A stretch of 37,277 nucleotides of DNA from Purshia tridentata (lineage: Eukaryota > Streptophyta > Magnoliopsida > Rosales > Rosaceae): positions 1 to 37,277 of the forward strand of contig QANT01004196.1 of NCBI GenBank assembly GCA_003254885.1, given 5' to 3'. This document shows, piece after piece, positions 11,372 through 22,367 of this stretch. The translations under genes and the position numbers were made by a program. Every line of letters starts with the position of its first letter. The first letter of the stretch is position 1. The notes below the pieces were generated by a model. The model was not told the DNA's origin. It searched no databases and saw nothing but the letters and a program-made list of their open reading frames with translations.

Positions 11372-11694
11372 GGGCCCCTTTTGACAACATTTTTGGTTTT
11401 GGTTTTCAGTTTCTTTTAGATAAAGAGATAGAAGGAAAGATGAAAGATGAGAGATGTGAGGAAGAAATGAGAAAGAATGCATACAACTAAAACTACAAAA
11501 AAAAAATCCTATTTGAAACTGTTCTTAGTGTTAGTTTCTAGTTTCCAGTTTATGAATTCATTCAATATGCATCATCTCATCCTTCCCTCACATCTATCAT
11601 TTTTCTTCTCACCATCCTATCATTCTGCATTCTCTATCTTTAGTTAAAATTGAAAACCAAAAACCAAAAATAAAAATGTTTCCAAAAAGGGCCC
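11372..11694. mobile_element. hAT-like MITE (323 bp) with TTAGTTA target duplication
   Basis: The ends are inverted: GGGCCCCTTTTGACAACATT on the left pairs with the right end ..AATGTTTCCAAAAAGGGCCC. The similarity continues inward through TTTTGGTTTTCAGTT and the purine-rich left against pyrimidine-rich right halves. TTAGTTA flanks both sides (11365-11371, 11695-11701). There is no coding capacity. The TIR start and the 7-8-bp duplication fit the hAT superfamily. Confidence 0.85.
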
Positions 11695-11701
11695 TTAGTT
11701 A

Positions 11702-14700
11702 ACCCCAATCTAGTAGTGTGGCTGCTCAACTAAAGTGTGGATTTTTGCATTTTATATTTTGGATCCATGATGGTTTTTGCCCATTTTTAAACACGTACGG
11801 AGTTGCCATTATGCTGAATTGAGGAAAGAAAGGGTAGTCTTCAGTCAAGCTTCAATGGAGGGCTCTTCATCAAGAGTTGCTATAGGTACATGTTTTAATC
11901 AAACTGTGAATGCATTATGGATTGAGAAGAGGTGTTTTCTCTTATTATTAATATTTGTGTCCTTAGAAAGGAGAGAAGATTAGTTGGCATCTCCCTAAAG
12001 GGACGGGAACAGCTTTCGGGCTTACTTGTACCAATACATTAGGTTATGGCTGCCAACTCTTTGTGGTGGATTGAAATGGGCTTGGTTGAATGGAGAAATC
12101 TACATACTAACGTTAGACTAGTTGAGATTTTCAAAGTTGTGAGTTTACCCCCTCAGTATGAAGTAAATTGAGAACTAGGTTCAGGTATGCAAAGCACTGC
12201 TGAAAATTCAGAAAGTGAAACTAAGGGAGATTAAGGATTGTCTATTTTTTACAGGAAGAACTTATTACTGAAAAGATTCAATCTAATAGGTTTTGGTCAA
12301 TATTATCATAATTGGATAATAGATCATGACATTGCAGGTTGAAATGTTATTATGTCTGACTACTCTAAGCTATCTATCAAATGATGCTCAGCACAACGAA
12401 AATAGTCAGTTGTGGTTGCTTTAATTTATGAGATAATAGTAAGCTAGGGTTACTAGGGGAATTGTGTAATGGAACATTTTAAGATAGACCTTGGAATATA
12501 CTGTCTGATTGTATCCGTGTTGTTAACAAGTTCCCCTCTTTTTCTGCATTGTGTTGTAGTTATCAATAGGCATCGCCCACATCACTCATACTAACAATGC
12601 TCAAAGACTTGGTCTACTATTTTAGAGTTTGAGTAAAAATATATGGTCCTCCATCACGAGGAGCTAGTAGTCAATTAGTCTGTTCTTTGTTACAATTCGA
12701 TGGAGTAGAATGCCTGGCCAAAAGTCCAGTGCATTACGTAGCAAATGGGTTCAAGTTTGCTTCTGACTCGCAGATCCTGACCGAAATGAGAAGATGGGTG
12801 TAATCAGATTGGTATTTTGTTCTTGAAAATCCAAAATACAGCGATACAGAAATAATTTTGTGGCATGCATCCTAGTTGCTACTTCAGCAAGATAAAAGCA
12901 CAATCTGCTTGTTTGAAATGTGGTACTGGTGGGCTGTGTCTTAATTTCTGGTGGAAATATGACTACCCAAAAGGTTTCGAAGAGCGTAATGTTGTGGGCT
13001 TGATTTCAATCTGGGTTTGCCGTCGTTACTAAACCTGGATTTGAAGCATCCATCCATTCTGGATTTTGGAATAATTTCCCTTCTTTTCTTTTCTTGTTAG
13101 TGAATTTAAAGAACCAAAAGGTTTAACTTTCTCTTTAAGCTACTTGCGGTTAATTATGCCCTTGTTGGCTAAAGTGATTATTTGGTTGGCCAATCACTTG
13201 GTCCACTTTCCATTTTTGCGAATAGGGAGTTGGTGCCGTGGAAATTTGGAAGGGAAAGAGGGATATGCAATCTTATAAAAGGATATGCAATCTAACATGC
13301 CTCTTCTAATGTGAGAGATCCTTTGTTTAAGGGTAAATAAGGAATTTTTTATGAGACTTATTTCACAATGTAATTTCACAATCAAAGCTGTTTATTTTTT
13401 AAGTCTTATTTTAAAGATTAACTTTGTAAAAAATTAAATAAATAGAAAACCAGTTAACTATTGATTAATGATGGTATTCCTAACTCAGAATTTTAATGGA
13501 TTTAAAAGTTCATAGAAATTGTCATTATTTTAAGTGTTTGTCCGATTTTGTATAATATTTGAATTTCAAATTGTTGAAATAAAATGTATAATAGACTTCC
13601 TAAGAATCTCTTAAATAGAATTATTTAAGAAATCATTAACATAAGGGACCCTAAAATCTAATTAGTCAGTAGTAGCTTTTATGATTCTTCTATTTAACGG
13701 CAACCTGGTCTATGCAGTGGAAATGATTAAAACAATTACTCACCCAATTCAGTGTTGTCTGGTATCTTGCAATCACAACCATTTCCTGTTTTGAAAATTT
13801 GATAAAGAAGGCTTTTCTTTGCAGACAAAAACTTGCTCAACTCATCATTCTTACTAAAAAATTTTATATTTCTTTCCATTTTTATTCAGTTACCCTTTAA
13901 AAAAAATAAAATTGGGAGACGGTTTATAATATTTTGAAAAAAATTCTTTTCATTACAATTTGCTAAGTTAAGAGTTTTTTAATTCTAAAAGAAGAGGACA
14001 AAGATCCAACTCTTGCTATTATGCTTTTAAATATACATACCAACTCAGGAAGAAACTTAGAAAAGAAGGAACCAAAGAAATTAAGCAATGACTTGCCAAT
14101 AATTGCTTTTATTGACTGAAAAGAAAACTAGTTGAAGATAGTAAAGATGATGCGAAAAAGTTGAAGATAGTAAAGATGATGCGATAAAGTATGCATACAG
14201 AACTTGCCAATTACCTCTTTTGCCACTGGTGGCAGTTCAGAAAGTTGATTATTTGTATCAAGTCTCAAACCAAGTTAAATCATCTCTTAATTATATTTAA
14301 GTAAAAAGTTGCATTCACTAAACATCTTTAATAGGTATAAGCTAGAAAAAAAAAGTCCATGTGAATGTAACGGAATGAGCATCGCTCTCAGAGTTCTTTT
14401 TCATACCCAATCAATAATGTATTATCTTGAAAGTTCTCAATCTCTTAATACTTTCAATTTTTGGGTAAATTCCGAAATACCAGTTGGATGGCATGTTGTT
14501 TTATTATTATTATTATTTTTTAAATATAGAGAAACTTGAAAACTATGAAAGAGACCTAACCCCAAAATCTCTAAGATTTTTACCCTATCTTTAACAGAAT
14601 GTTTGTATTAGTTGTCCACATATATATACAAAATTGTCGGTTGTTATTTGACCTGAACTTCATAATAAGTTCCACCCTACTCAACTGTGAAACTCGCATA

Positions 14701-15103
14701 AGAATGTTAATGTGTTTATTTTTGTATAAGTAATTAACAACTATTAATTGGTACAAAACTTAAATAAGAATGTTAATATCAATTGTTTACGACGATTGCT
14801 TAACGATCGTTGATTGGTATAGACTTGATAGTAAGTTTCACACAAATAAAATTGATACATGATTATTTAAAATTTTTTTTTTTTGCTTCCTTAGCTCAAA
14901 TGAAATGAACTTTTATGAAGGTACATCTTCATCACAATTGAATTTGAGACGACTTCATCCTTTTGAGGCTTTGTCTGCTTGCTAATGCTCCATAATACAG
15001 TTTTATCTCAACGTCCAAAAACAGGGACGCTTCAGTAATTTCAGCATACAAAGCAAAGCTGAAGGCGACCAGCGAGCGGCAACGCAATAGATCAAAAGAA
15101 GAC
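11702..15103. other. Long intergenic region, no gene recognised
   Basis: About 3.4 kb without a convincing gene. The stretch 11770-13060 is less AT-rich and could be a decayed gene or transcribed non-coding DNA, but I cannot identify it. Small repeats include GGATATGCAATCT at 13261 and 13281, and a 29-bp tandem pair at 14131-14188. The stretch 13400-14900 is strongly AT-rich. Confidence 0.5.
14131..14188. repeat. 29-bp tandem duplication
   Basis: Two head-to-tail copies of GTTGAAGATAGTAAAGATGA.. differ by a single base near the end (GCGAAAAA against GCGATAAA). Confidence 0.9.
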
Positions 15104-15499
15104 AGTTATAAGAAGATGCCTCAAGTCTCAACCCTCAAAGGCTCAAAGCTCACTCACTCTCACACTTATCTCCACCAACAGTCGGTGCAACAAGTCCCCA
15201 TTTGCTCACATCATTACAAATTTGATTTGAACACATCGAAATAATGCTCTCCTCACCATTTCAAACCTTCCCAAATGCCAACAACTCCAACTCATTCTTT
15301 CTTGCTTTGCTTTCACTCTCCCTCTCCCTCTCCCTCTTTCTTTTTTAATATTGTTATATTTTTCTTTCACGTGTTCATTAGTTTGCTGAGCTTTTTGGTG
15401 GTGTTCTCTTGCGAGGAGCTGAGTTGAGCTGTTTGTTTTCTCTAACTCTGAAGCTTGTTTTCCTTGAAAAAACTGGCACCCATTTGAGAAGGAGCTTAA
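15104..15499 (+). promoter_or_regulatory. Probable 5' leader and core promoter of the NAT gene
   Basis: A weak TATA-like stretch (GTTATAAG, about 15105-15112) is followed by CT-rich DNA including a CTCCCT hexamer run (15316-15337), as often seen in plant 5' leaders. No transcript evidence is available, so the start site is unknown. Confidence 0.35.
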
Positions 15500-18400
15500 A
15501 TGGAGACTGGGTCGAGCTCAGAGTTCGTAAACAAGGCTGGGAGAGGGAGGGGTGGTGCAGGAGGAGGCTCTGTTGAACCCAAGATCTCGGCCTTTGTGCC
15601 AAGGAAGGATTGTGATCCAAGAGAGCTGAGATCTTGGGCAAAGAGAACTGGGTTTGTCTCTAATTTCTCAGGGGAGACAGGTACTAGTGGCAGTGAGAGG
15701 AATGATAGTGCTGGGTTTGGGTTGGAGAGGGGTCTTGGTCGGAGAGATGGTGGCGGGTCCTCTCCGAAAATCGAGATCGATCCGGTTCTGGGTCGGACTA
15801 AGCCCAGTAGAGGAGTTGAGATTGAGCCAGATACTGGGGTTGGACATGGAGGGGTGAGGAGTGAGAGTGATGAAACAGTGAGGGGTGAGAATAAGAGGAG
15901 GAGGAGGGCTGAAAATGAAACTTTTTTGGGTGCTAAAGATGACGAGGGAAGAGTTGGTATTAATGGAAATGAGAATGGGAATGGGCATGTAGTCACAGCA
16001 GTTACTTCGGCAGCCGAGCCGAAGAAAACTGATGGGAAGGATGAAGGAGATGTGGAAATGAATTTGTATCCGGATGGTGAAGAACCTGTTCATGGAGGGT
16101 GGCGTAGACCGTCTGGAATGAAGGTTGGATTGAGAGACAATCCGGGTTTTGGTTAGTATACTTACATTCTTGTCATACTAATTTGTTTACTGGTCTTTGT
16201 GGACCGTATGCTGTTGCAATTGCTATTTTGTTTGCCATGGTTGTATCGTGTATGGTTAAGTTGTAGTCATTATTTTAGGCAAGAGATAAGCAGGAAGGCA
16301 AAGCATAAACTTTATAAGGGGGAAAATCATAGAGAAAGAACACAAGCTTGCAATGCACCCTACTATTACTTTTCCAGAAAATGAATAATTACATGAAAGT
16401 TCCTTTAAACACCTGAATAAGATTCCGACCCTGTACTTCTAGAAGCAGAGCTTGAAGCGGTTGTTCAAGTTTGCGTCATATTATTATGTAGTTTGGATGA
16501 AGGTTTCATAGCTAAAAAAAGGCGTTGGTCTTGGAATAGATTGTTTGATTCTCTCTGGATTTAGTTAGTAGCCAAAAGGCATTCTTATTACTTAATTAAT
16601 AACTTAGAAGGAATGACTTGACACTTTTGAGTCTTGTTGGAATATGTCACAACAGATTCGTATGTTTCTCCCTTATCATCTGGTTGTTTTTAATTGCAGT
16701 GCCACTGATGTATTACGGTCTGCAGCACTATTTGTCATTGGCTGGCTCGCTTATATTCCTCCCTCTGATCATTGTACCGGCCATGGGTGGAACGGATGTA
16801 AGCATGTGTTTCCTGCATTTTTTTACGTCTTGCAATTTAAACAGGTAACTCACTGTATATTTAATTGTCTAAAATGATCATAGAAGGATACCGCCACAGT
16901 GATTTCAACAATGCTGCTGGTTTCTGGCAGTACAACAATACTGCACTCTTACTTTGGAACCCGACTTCCGTTAGTTCAAGGAAGCTCATTTGTATATTTG
17001 GCACCAGCATTAGTTATCATAAATGCCCAGGAATATCGAGACCTTACAGAACATGTAAGTTCAGTAGAAAACCTAATGGTTAAGACTTATGACTTATGAT
17101 TCTATCAACTGTAAGCTCCTCTTGTAACAATTACCTGGAATGTTGTAACATCCAGGTAAAGTTTCCTACAACTTGAAATTAAAATCTTTTTGCCACATAT
17201 TTAAGGAATTGAAAATTATAACCTTTCAAAATAGAACCTCTATTATTTACATGTTAAAATTATCAGGGACCTCATAGTTTCAATGTTTATTAATTCTTGT
17301 TTTAACTGCAGAAATTTAGGCATATAATGAGAGAACTGCAAGGAGCTATAATTATTGGTTCGATATTTCAAAGCTTCCTGGGATTTAGTGGTTTAATGTC
17401 TTTTTTGCTGAGGTAACCCAAGAGATTGCTTGTAAAATTTTCAAATTGCCTATATTTCAGTGCTTATTAAAAAGAAACATGATATATATATTCTCAAAGA
17501 GTGGATTCTTGGTTGCATTGGTTCTGCTCCCAATCCTGCAGGCTTGATGCTATATGCATAGGATTTCTTTTCTTTTGCTTTAGTTATGGCAATGTAATAT
17601 AGCACTCTTGTGGAGGAACATTTTTGCATCTTTGGCTTGTTTAATCATGTCATGGATCTGTAGCAAAGAGAAGTTTGATGAGACTACTGGAAAGAATATA
17701 TCCTTTTTTCCATGTGTATATATCAGGGAACCCAATATATTAGCACCTTCATATTGATTTGATAGCACATTGTTGGTTGATAAATCAAATCACTTGCACT
17801 TATAATTGCATCAGCAGGCCTTGGTGCATTTGATATGGTTAGTAATATTTCTGAAAATATTTATTTTAAACTGAATAATTCATTGTCAAAAGCTATAGTG
17901 GTTTCTACTGTAGTATTATTGGTTTGTGCTCGTATAAGTTATACCATTTATCTTTCTGATATGTATGATTACATGTTGCAGACTGATAAACCCCATTGTT
18001 GTTGCACCAACTGTTGCCGCAGTAGGTTTGGCGTTTTTTAGTTATGGCTTTCCTCAGGCTGGTAGTTGTGTGGAAATCAGCATTCCACAGATACTTTTGG
18101 TTCTTGTATTCACCCTGGTAAGTGACTATTTGGCACCTATCCAGCCTTTGCTATTCCTCATTGGCTGTCTTGAAGAAGTCTTTCACATTTTGTCTTCTTA
18201 ATTCAATAAATGCTCTTGCAAAGTGTTAAATAGATTATGATTTATTTGTTTTTGTTGCTTTGTTTTTAGTACCTAGGACGGATATCCATCTTTGGGCATC
18301 GCTTTTTCCGGATTTATGCGGTATGTATGTTACCTTTGAACATGTTGGCTCATTTAAAGATATATTTATTTATTAAATTAGATATTTTTGTTTGGACCTC

Positions 18401-21059
18401 TTGAAGATTTCATTGTTTCCTGTTTGTAACTAAACCTTATTCTATCCTTTCCCTACGCTTCCTGTGGGCTAAATAACCACTACTATTCACATGTGTTGCG
18501 CCTTCATGGGAAGTTGAACTCCCAACCTCTTTAAGAGAAGGCCCTAAATACTATCTAAGGTTTGGCATTTTGGGGCACGATTAATCATCTGAATTCATGT
18601 GTTTCAACTCCTTGCTGGATAATTTTGTTAATATATCTCATGAATTATTGGACTTATGATTGCCTGACTCGCTAAATTCTCAGTAAAAGATGCTTTAACA
18701 ATTTATAGGACTGAAAACCTAACGAAGAGACAAAACCTCCAATGAGAACCGTTCCTTAAACCCTCCCCAGGAAAAATAAGGGAAAATATTTTCCTTTTTA
18801 ATATGAAAGTATGAAAAAATGAAAAAAAGAATAAATTTTATCATTAAAATTGATTATGTTCATTTCTTTCTAGTAGTTGATAGCACCCATTTATTATTCT
18901 CATTTCAGGTTCCTTTGAGCGTTATGATCATATGGACTTATGCTCATATCGTGACTTCATTGATCTTGCCATCATTTTCTCATTTCAGGTTTCTTTGAGC
19001 GTTATGATCATATGGATTTATGCATTCTTTTTGACAGCCGGTGGAGCATACGATTACAAAGGCTGCAGCCCTGATGTACCTAGTTCAAATATCTTAATAG
19101 ATGCATGTAGAAGGCATGCATATACTATGAAACATTGCAGGACTGATGCTTCAAATGCATGGAGAACTGCTGCATGGGTCAGGATTCCCTACCCTTTACA
19201 GTGGGGTATACCTATCTTCCATTTCAGGACTTCCATTATCATGATCTTTGTGTCGCTTGTTGCATCAGTGGATTCGGTAGGTGGCTTATAATGCAAATGC
19301 AACTGGAAATAAGTTATAAATATGATGTCACATGCTTCTCTGTGTGCACACACCATCGCTGCTTGTGTCATGTTATTGGTGATCATATAAATTATAAACT
19401 GCTAAAATGCCTCGTTTCCCAATAGGAGATAAGTAAGACACCTTTCAATAATGTTATGACTTCCTTTTGAGGTGAAGGCTTCTAATTGTGTAATTTCTAC
19501 AAAGAATAATGTGATAATATAGCACCCAAAAGGCCAACCCTCATCTTATTAATGTTTAGATATTTATATCTGTACTTTTAAGGCAGTGAATGAACATAAA
19601 GAATTACCAGCATGACACTGATACATACTGTGAAAAAATTTGTCCAGGTTGGAACATACCACACTGCATCTATGCGAATTAATTTGAAGCCTCCAACCCC
19701 AGGAATTGTCAGCAGAGGGATTGCATTAGAGGGTTTTTGCAGTATATTGGCTGGGCTTTGGGGTTCAGGTACTGGGTCGACAACCTTGACAGAAAACTCG
19801 CATACGATTGACGTGACAAAAGTGGCAAGTCGAAGGGCTGTGGAACTTGGAGCAGTTTTCTTAATCTTCTTCTCATTCATAGGTAAAGTACAACAAAACA
19901 TCAACAGAAACCAAACATAAGTTTGAAGTGCTGTTAAAAGTACAAAGTAATGTTTTATGGTAGTGTTAAATTATGATGTGTTGGATACTATCATATTCAA
20001 CAATTTGTATAGATATTATCATGTCCTAATTATTCCATACGCAGTTTGCAATGGATATTTAGTTGTTGTTGACAGATATGGTTGGATTAAAGATGACCCT
20101 TAGGGATCTTTCAGGATATATATATTGTTTTAATAAGATGTTTTGGTGTCACTCATTGTGTTTGCTAGGAAAAGTGGGTGCCATTCTTGCCTCTATACCA
20201 CTGGCCTTGGCTGCTTCCGTACTCTGCTTCACTTGGGCGCTTGTTGTGGCATTGGGTCTCTCAACCTTGCAGTATAGTCAAGCAGCAAGTTTTAGGAACA
20301 TAATGATAGTTGGTGTTTCGTTGTTCCTTGGTTTTTCTATACCTGCGTATTTTCAACAGTATCAACCAGAGTCCATCTTCATACTGCCTAGCTATTTTGT
20401 TCCTTATGCAGCAGCATCTAATGGACCAGTCCACACCGGCACTAAACAAGTAAGAAAGCTATTTCATTTTTGCATCCTTTAGGGTTTTAAATGCACATAT
20501 ACATGCTATTCTTGCGATACCATCACATGGAAAATTTCCTGCTGACTTGATTATCAAGAAGCCTGAAACTTGGTGAGTTGAGATATTAGAAGTTACCAAA
20601 TAACAGTTACTGTTGCTGAAGATGGTTAAAATCATATTTAGGGATTAATTTTCTACTTTGCAGATAAAGATGATCATAATATGAAATACTAGGAGTCAAG
20701 GGTCCAAGTTTGGAACATGCATCATGCATGTCTGTACAGATTCAAATGAGCCTTCATTTTGTTTATGTCCTCTTATGTTAGATATGAGCTAATCTGTTAA
20801 TTTTAATTTCCGACAGCTTGACTTTGCTATAAATGGACTCATGTCTTTGAACATGGTGGTGACATTTCTGATAGCATTTGTACTGGAAAACACTGTCCCA
20901 GGCAGCCGGCAGGAACGAGGGGTGTATATATGGTCACTTCCAGAAGACATAAAAACTGATCCATCCTTGCTTGAAGATTATTCCTTGCCAAGGAAAGTTA
21001 CCAGACATTGTTGCCGGTTAAAATGTCTGGGCATATATGGTCACACTACAGTACAGTAG
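15500..21059 (+). CDS. Nucleobase-ascorbate transporter, NAT11/NAT12 type
   Basis: Ten exons join in frame to 751 aa: 15500-16151, 16700-16797, 16884-17054, 17312-17412, 17982-18117, 18270-18320, 18989-19276, 19648-19882, 20169-20449, 20817-21059. A TAA sits directly before the ATG in frame. Residues 1-210 are a hydrophilic, Gly/Arg/Glu-rich tail with no clear domain, as in the long-tailed Arabidopsis NAT11/NAT12 proteins. The membrane core follows, with the first-helix QH pair (YYGLQHYLSL, Q226-H227). The family signature occurs as ENSHTIDVTK at 548-557, so the usual Gly is His. The nearly Cys-rich end after SLPRK is about ten residues longer than the Arabidopsis protein I recall. Family members are multi-pass H+-coupled transporters of purines, pyrimidines or, in some animals, ascorbate. 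The substrate of the NAT11/12 branch is not settled. A duplicated acceptor precedes exon 7. The gene converges with the U-box gene downstream. Confidence 0.95.
18891..19028 (+). repeat. Duplicated splice acceptor and exon-7 start (80-bp offset) in the transporter gene
   Basis: The stretch ending intron 6 and starting exon 7 occurs twice, at about 18897-18942 and 18977-19022, exactly 80 bp apart. From TCTCATTTCAGG onward the copies differ at about two bases (C to T twice). The upstream acceptor is at 18908 and the downstream one at 18988. Exon start 18989 keeps the frame. Starting at 18909 would code VPLSVMIIWTYAH and then reach TGA after 29 codons, because 80 is not a multiple of three. Confidence 0.9.
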
Positions 21060-22367
21060 TGTGAAAATGCTGGGGCACTTCTTACTTTTTGGGGTCATTG
21101 AAGATTGGATACAGTAAAGCTTGAGTGAAGAGAAATGATAATCACATGATATATATATACACATAGCAATAGCTACCTACACCAAATTGGAATTGTCGTA
21201 TAATTACCAGGTTAGAGAATAGTTTGCAATCAATTATTGTGATTCCAAATTGTACAATTACTGAAAAAAATTTTATGAGGGCTACAATTTAGCTATTTGT
21301 AATCTATAGATTCATCATATAACTATTAATCCTAAATCAAAATTTATTAGAACTGATTTTTGCATTAGTGGAAGAATTACTATTAATACAATCTGAATTG
21401 TGTAAGTCAACTGTTAAAGGCTTGTGCTGTTGCCAATTGCCATTGCGGAAATATACATGTCTTGACTCTTGGCGACTCTCCTCTTCAGTTGTATCCTATC
21501 GTCTCATAAAAACATGATCCCTTTCATTTGTTGCATGTCTACTACAAGTTACATAAAAGTTTATTTTAATCGAAACTTGCATTAATCATAATTAGTGAAG
21601 GAATTATATAGTGCCCTGCAATTCGCAAGTTCATGCCTGAAATCAAAATTTAACTCCACTAAGAAACATGTATTGTTCTCTTTGGGACTTACATTTAAAA
21701 GTCCTAAAAGTGCTTTCAGATAATCAAAAGTGTTTTTGATAATATTTGATAGAAATAGCTAAAATTACTTTTTAGTGCATTATAGAGAAACACTTGCTGT
21801 GTGCTTCCTCAAAAAGCATTCTCAAGTGAATATATAGGAAATACTTGTATTTTAAAACTTTTTACATGCTTATGAAAAAAGTGCTTCTGAACTAAAATCC
21901 TTTCCACAAAGACACTTCAAACAAGCCCTTAAACATATTTAGAGACGATTGAAAGCTACTTTGCTTCTAGCAGAAGGGAAACCAATAAGCTTTTTGTTCA
22001 AATACAACTCGACATGCAACCAAGAGAACATTCTCATCCAGGAAAAATTTGTGTGGAGCCACTCATGCCATGTGATAGGTGATGAATGACAAAAAAACAA
22101 TCTATTCAAAACATAATGTGTGTTCGAAAATTTAAAAAAAAAAAAAAAAACTTTCAAATTTGTACACATACTACCTTTTAACTTTGGCTATTTTGCCACT
22201 TTAACACTGCTACGTGACAGGAACAATCACATACAAATTTTCTTCGTCATCAAAGGTAGAGCTACCACACTATGTCACAGGCTTAGGCCAGGCCACCAAT
22301 ATTTATTCTCTCTCTATCTTTCTCTCTTGCTACAAAATTTCATATGATATCCACAGTTTACTACATA
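21060..22367. other. Intergenic between converging genes, with a decayed MITE
   Basis: This holds the 3' ends of the NAT gene (+) and U-box copy A (-). The stretch about 21680-21930 (AAGTCCTAAAAGTGCTTTC to CAAACAAGCCCTTAAAC) looks like a decayed hAT-type MITE. A poly-A run of about 19 lies near 22133-22150 and a CT-rich patch near 22308-22328. Confidence 0.5.

Noticed and set aside
15496-16093. Long minus-strand open frames (166 and 141 codons) opposite NAT exon 1
   Set aside because: They are antisense shadows of a GC-biased exon whose plus-strand protein joins correctly to the transporter core.
18909-18988. An extra cassette exon in the transporter
   Set aside because: The stretch has a good acceptor but no usable donor, and read-through reaches TGA; it is a duplication and not an exon.
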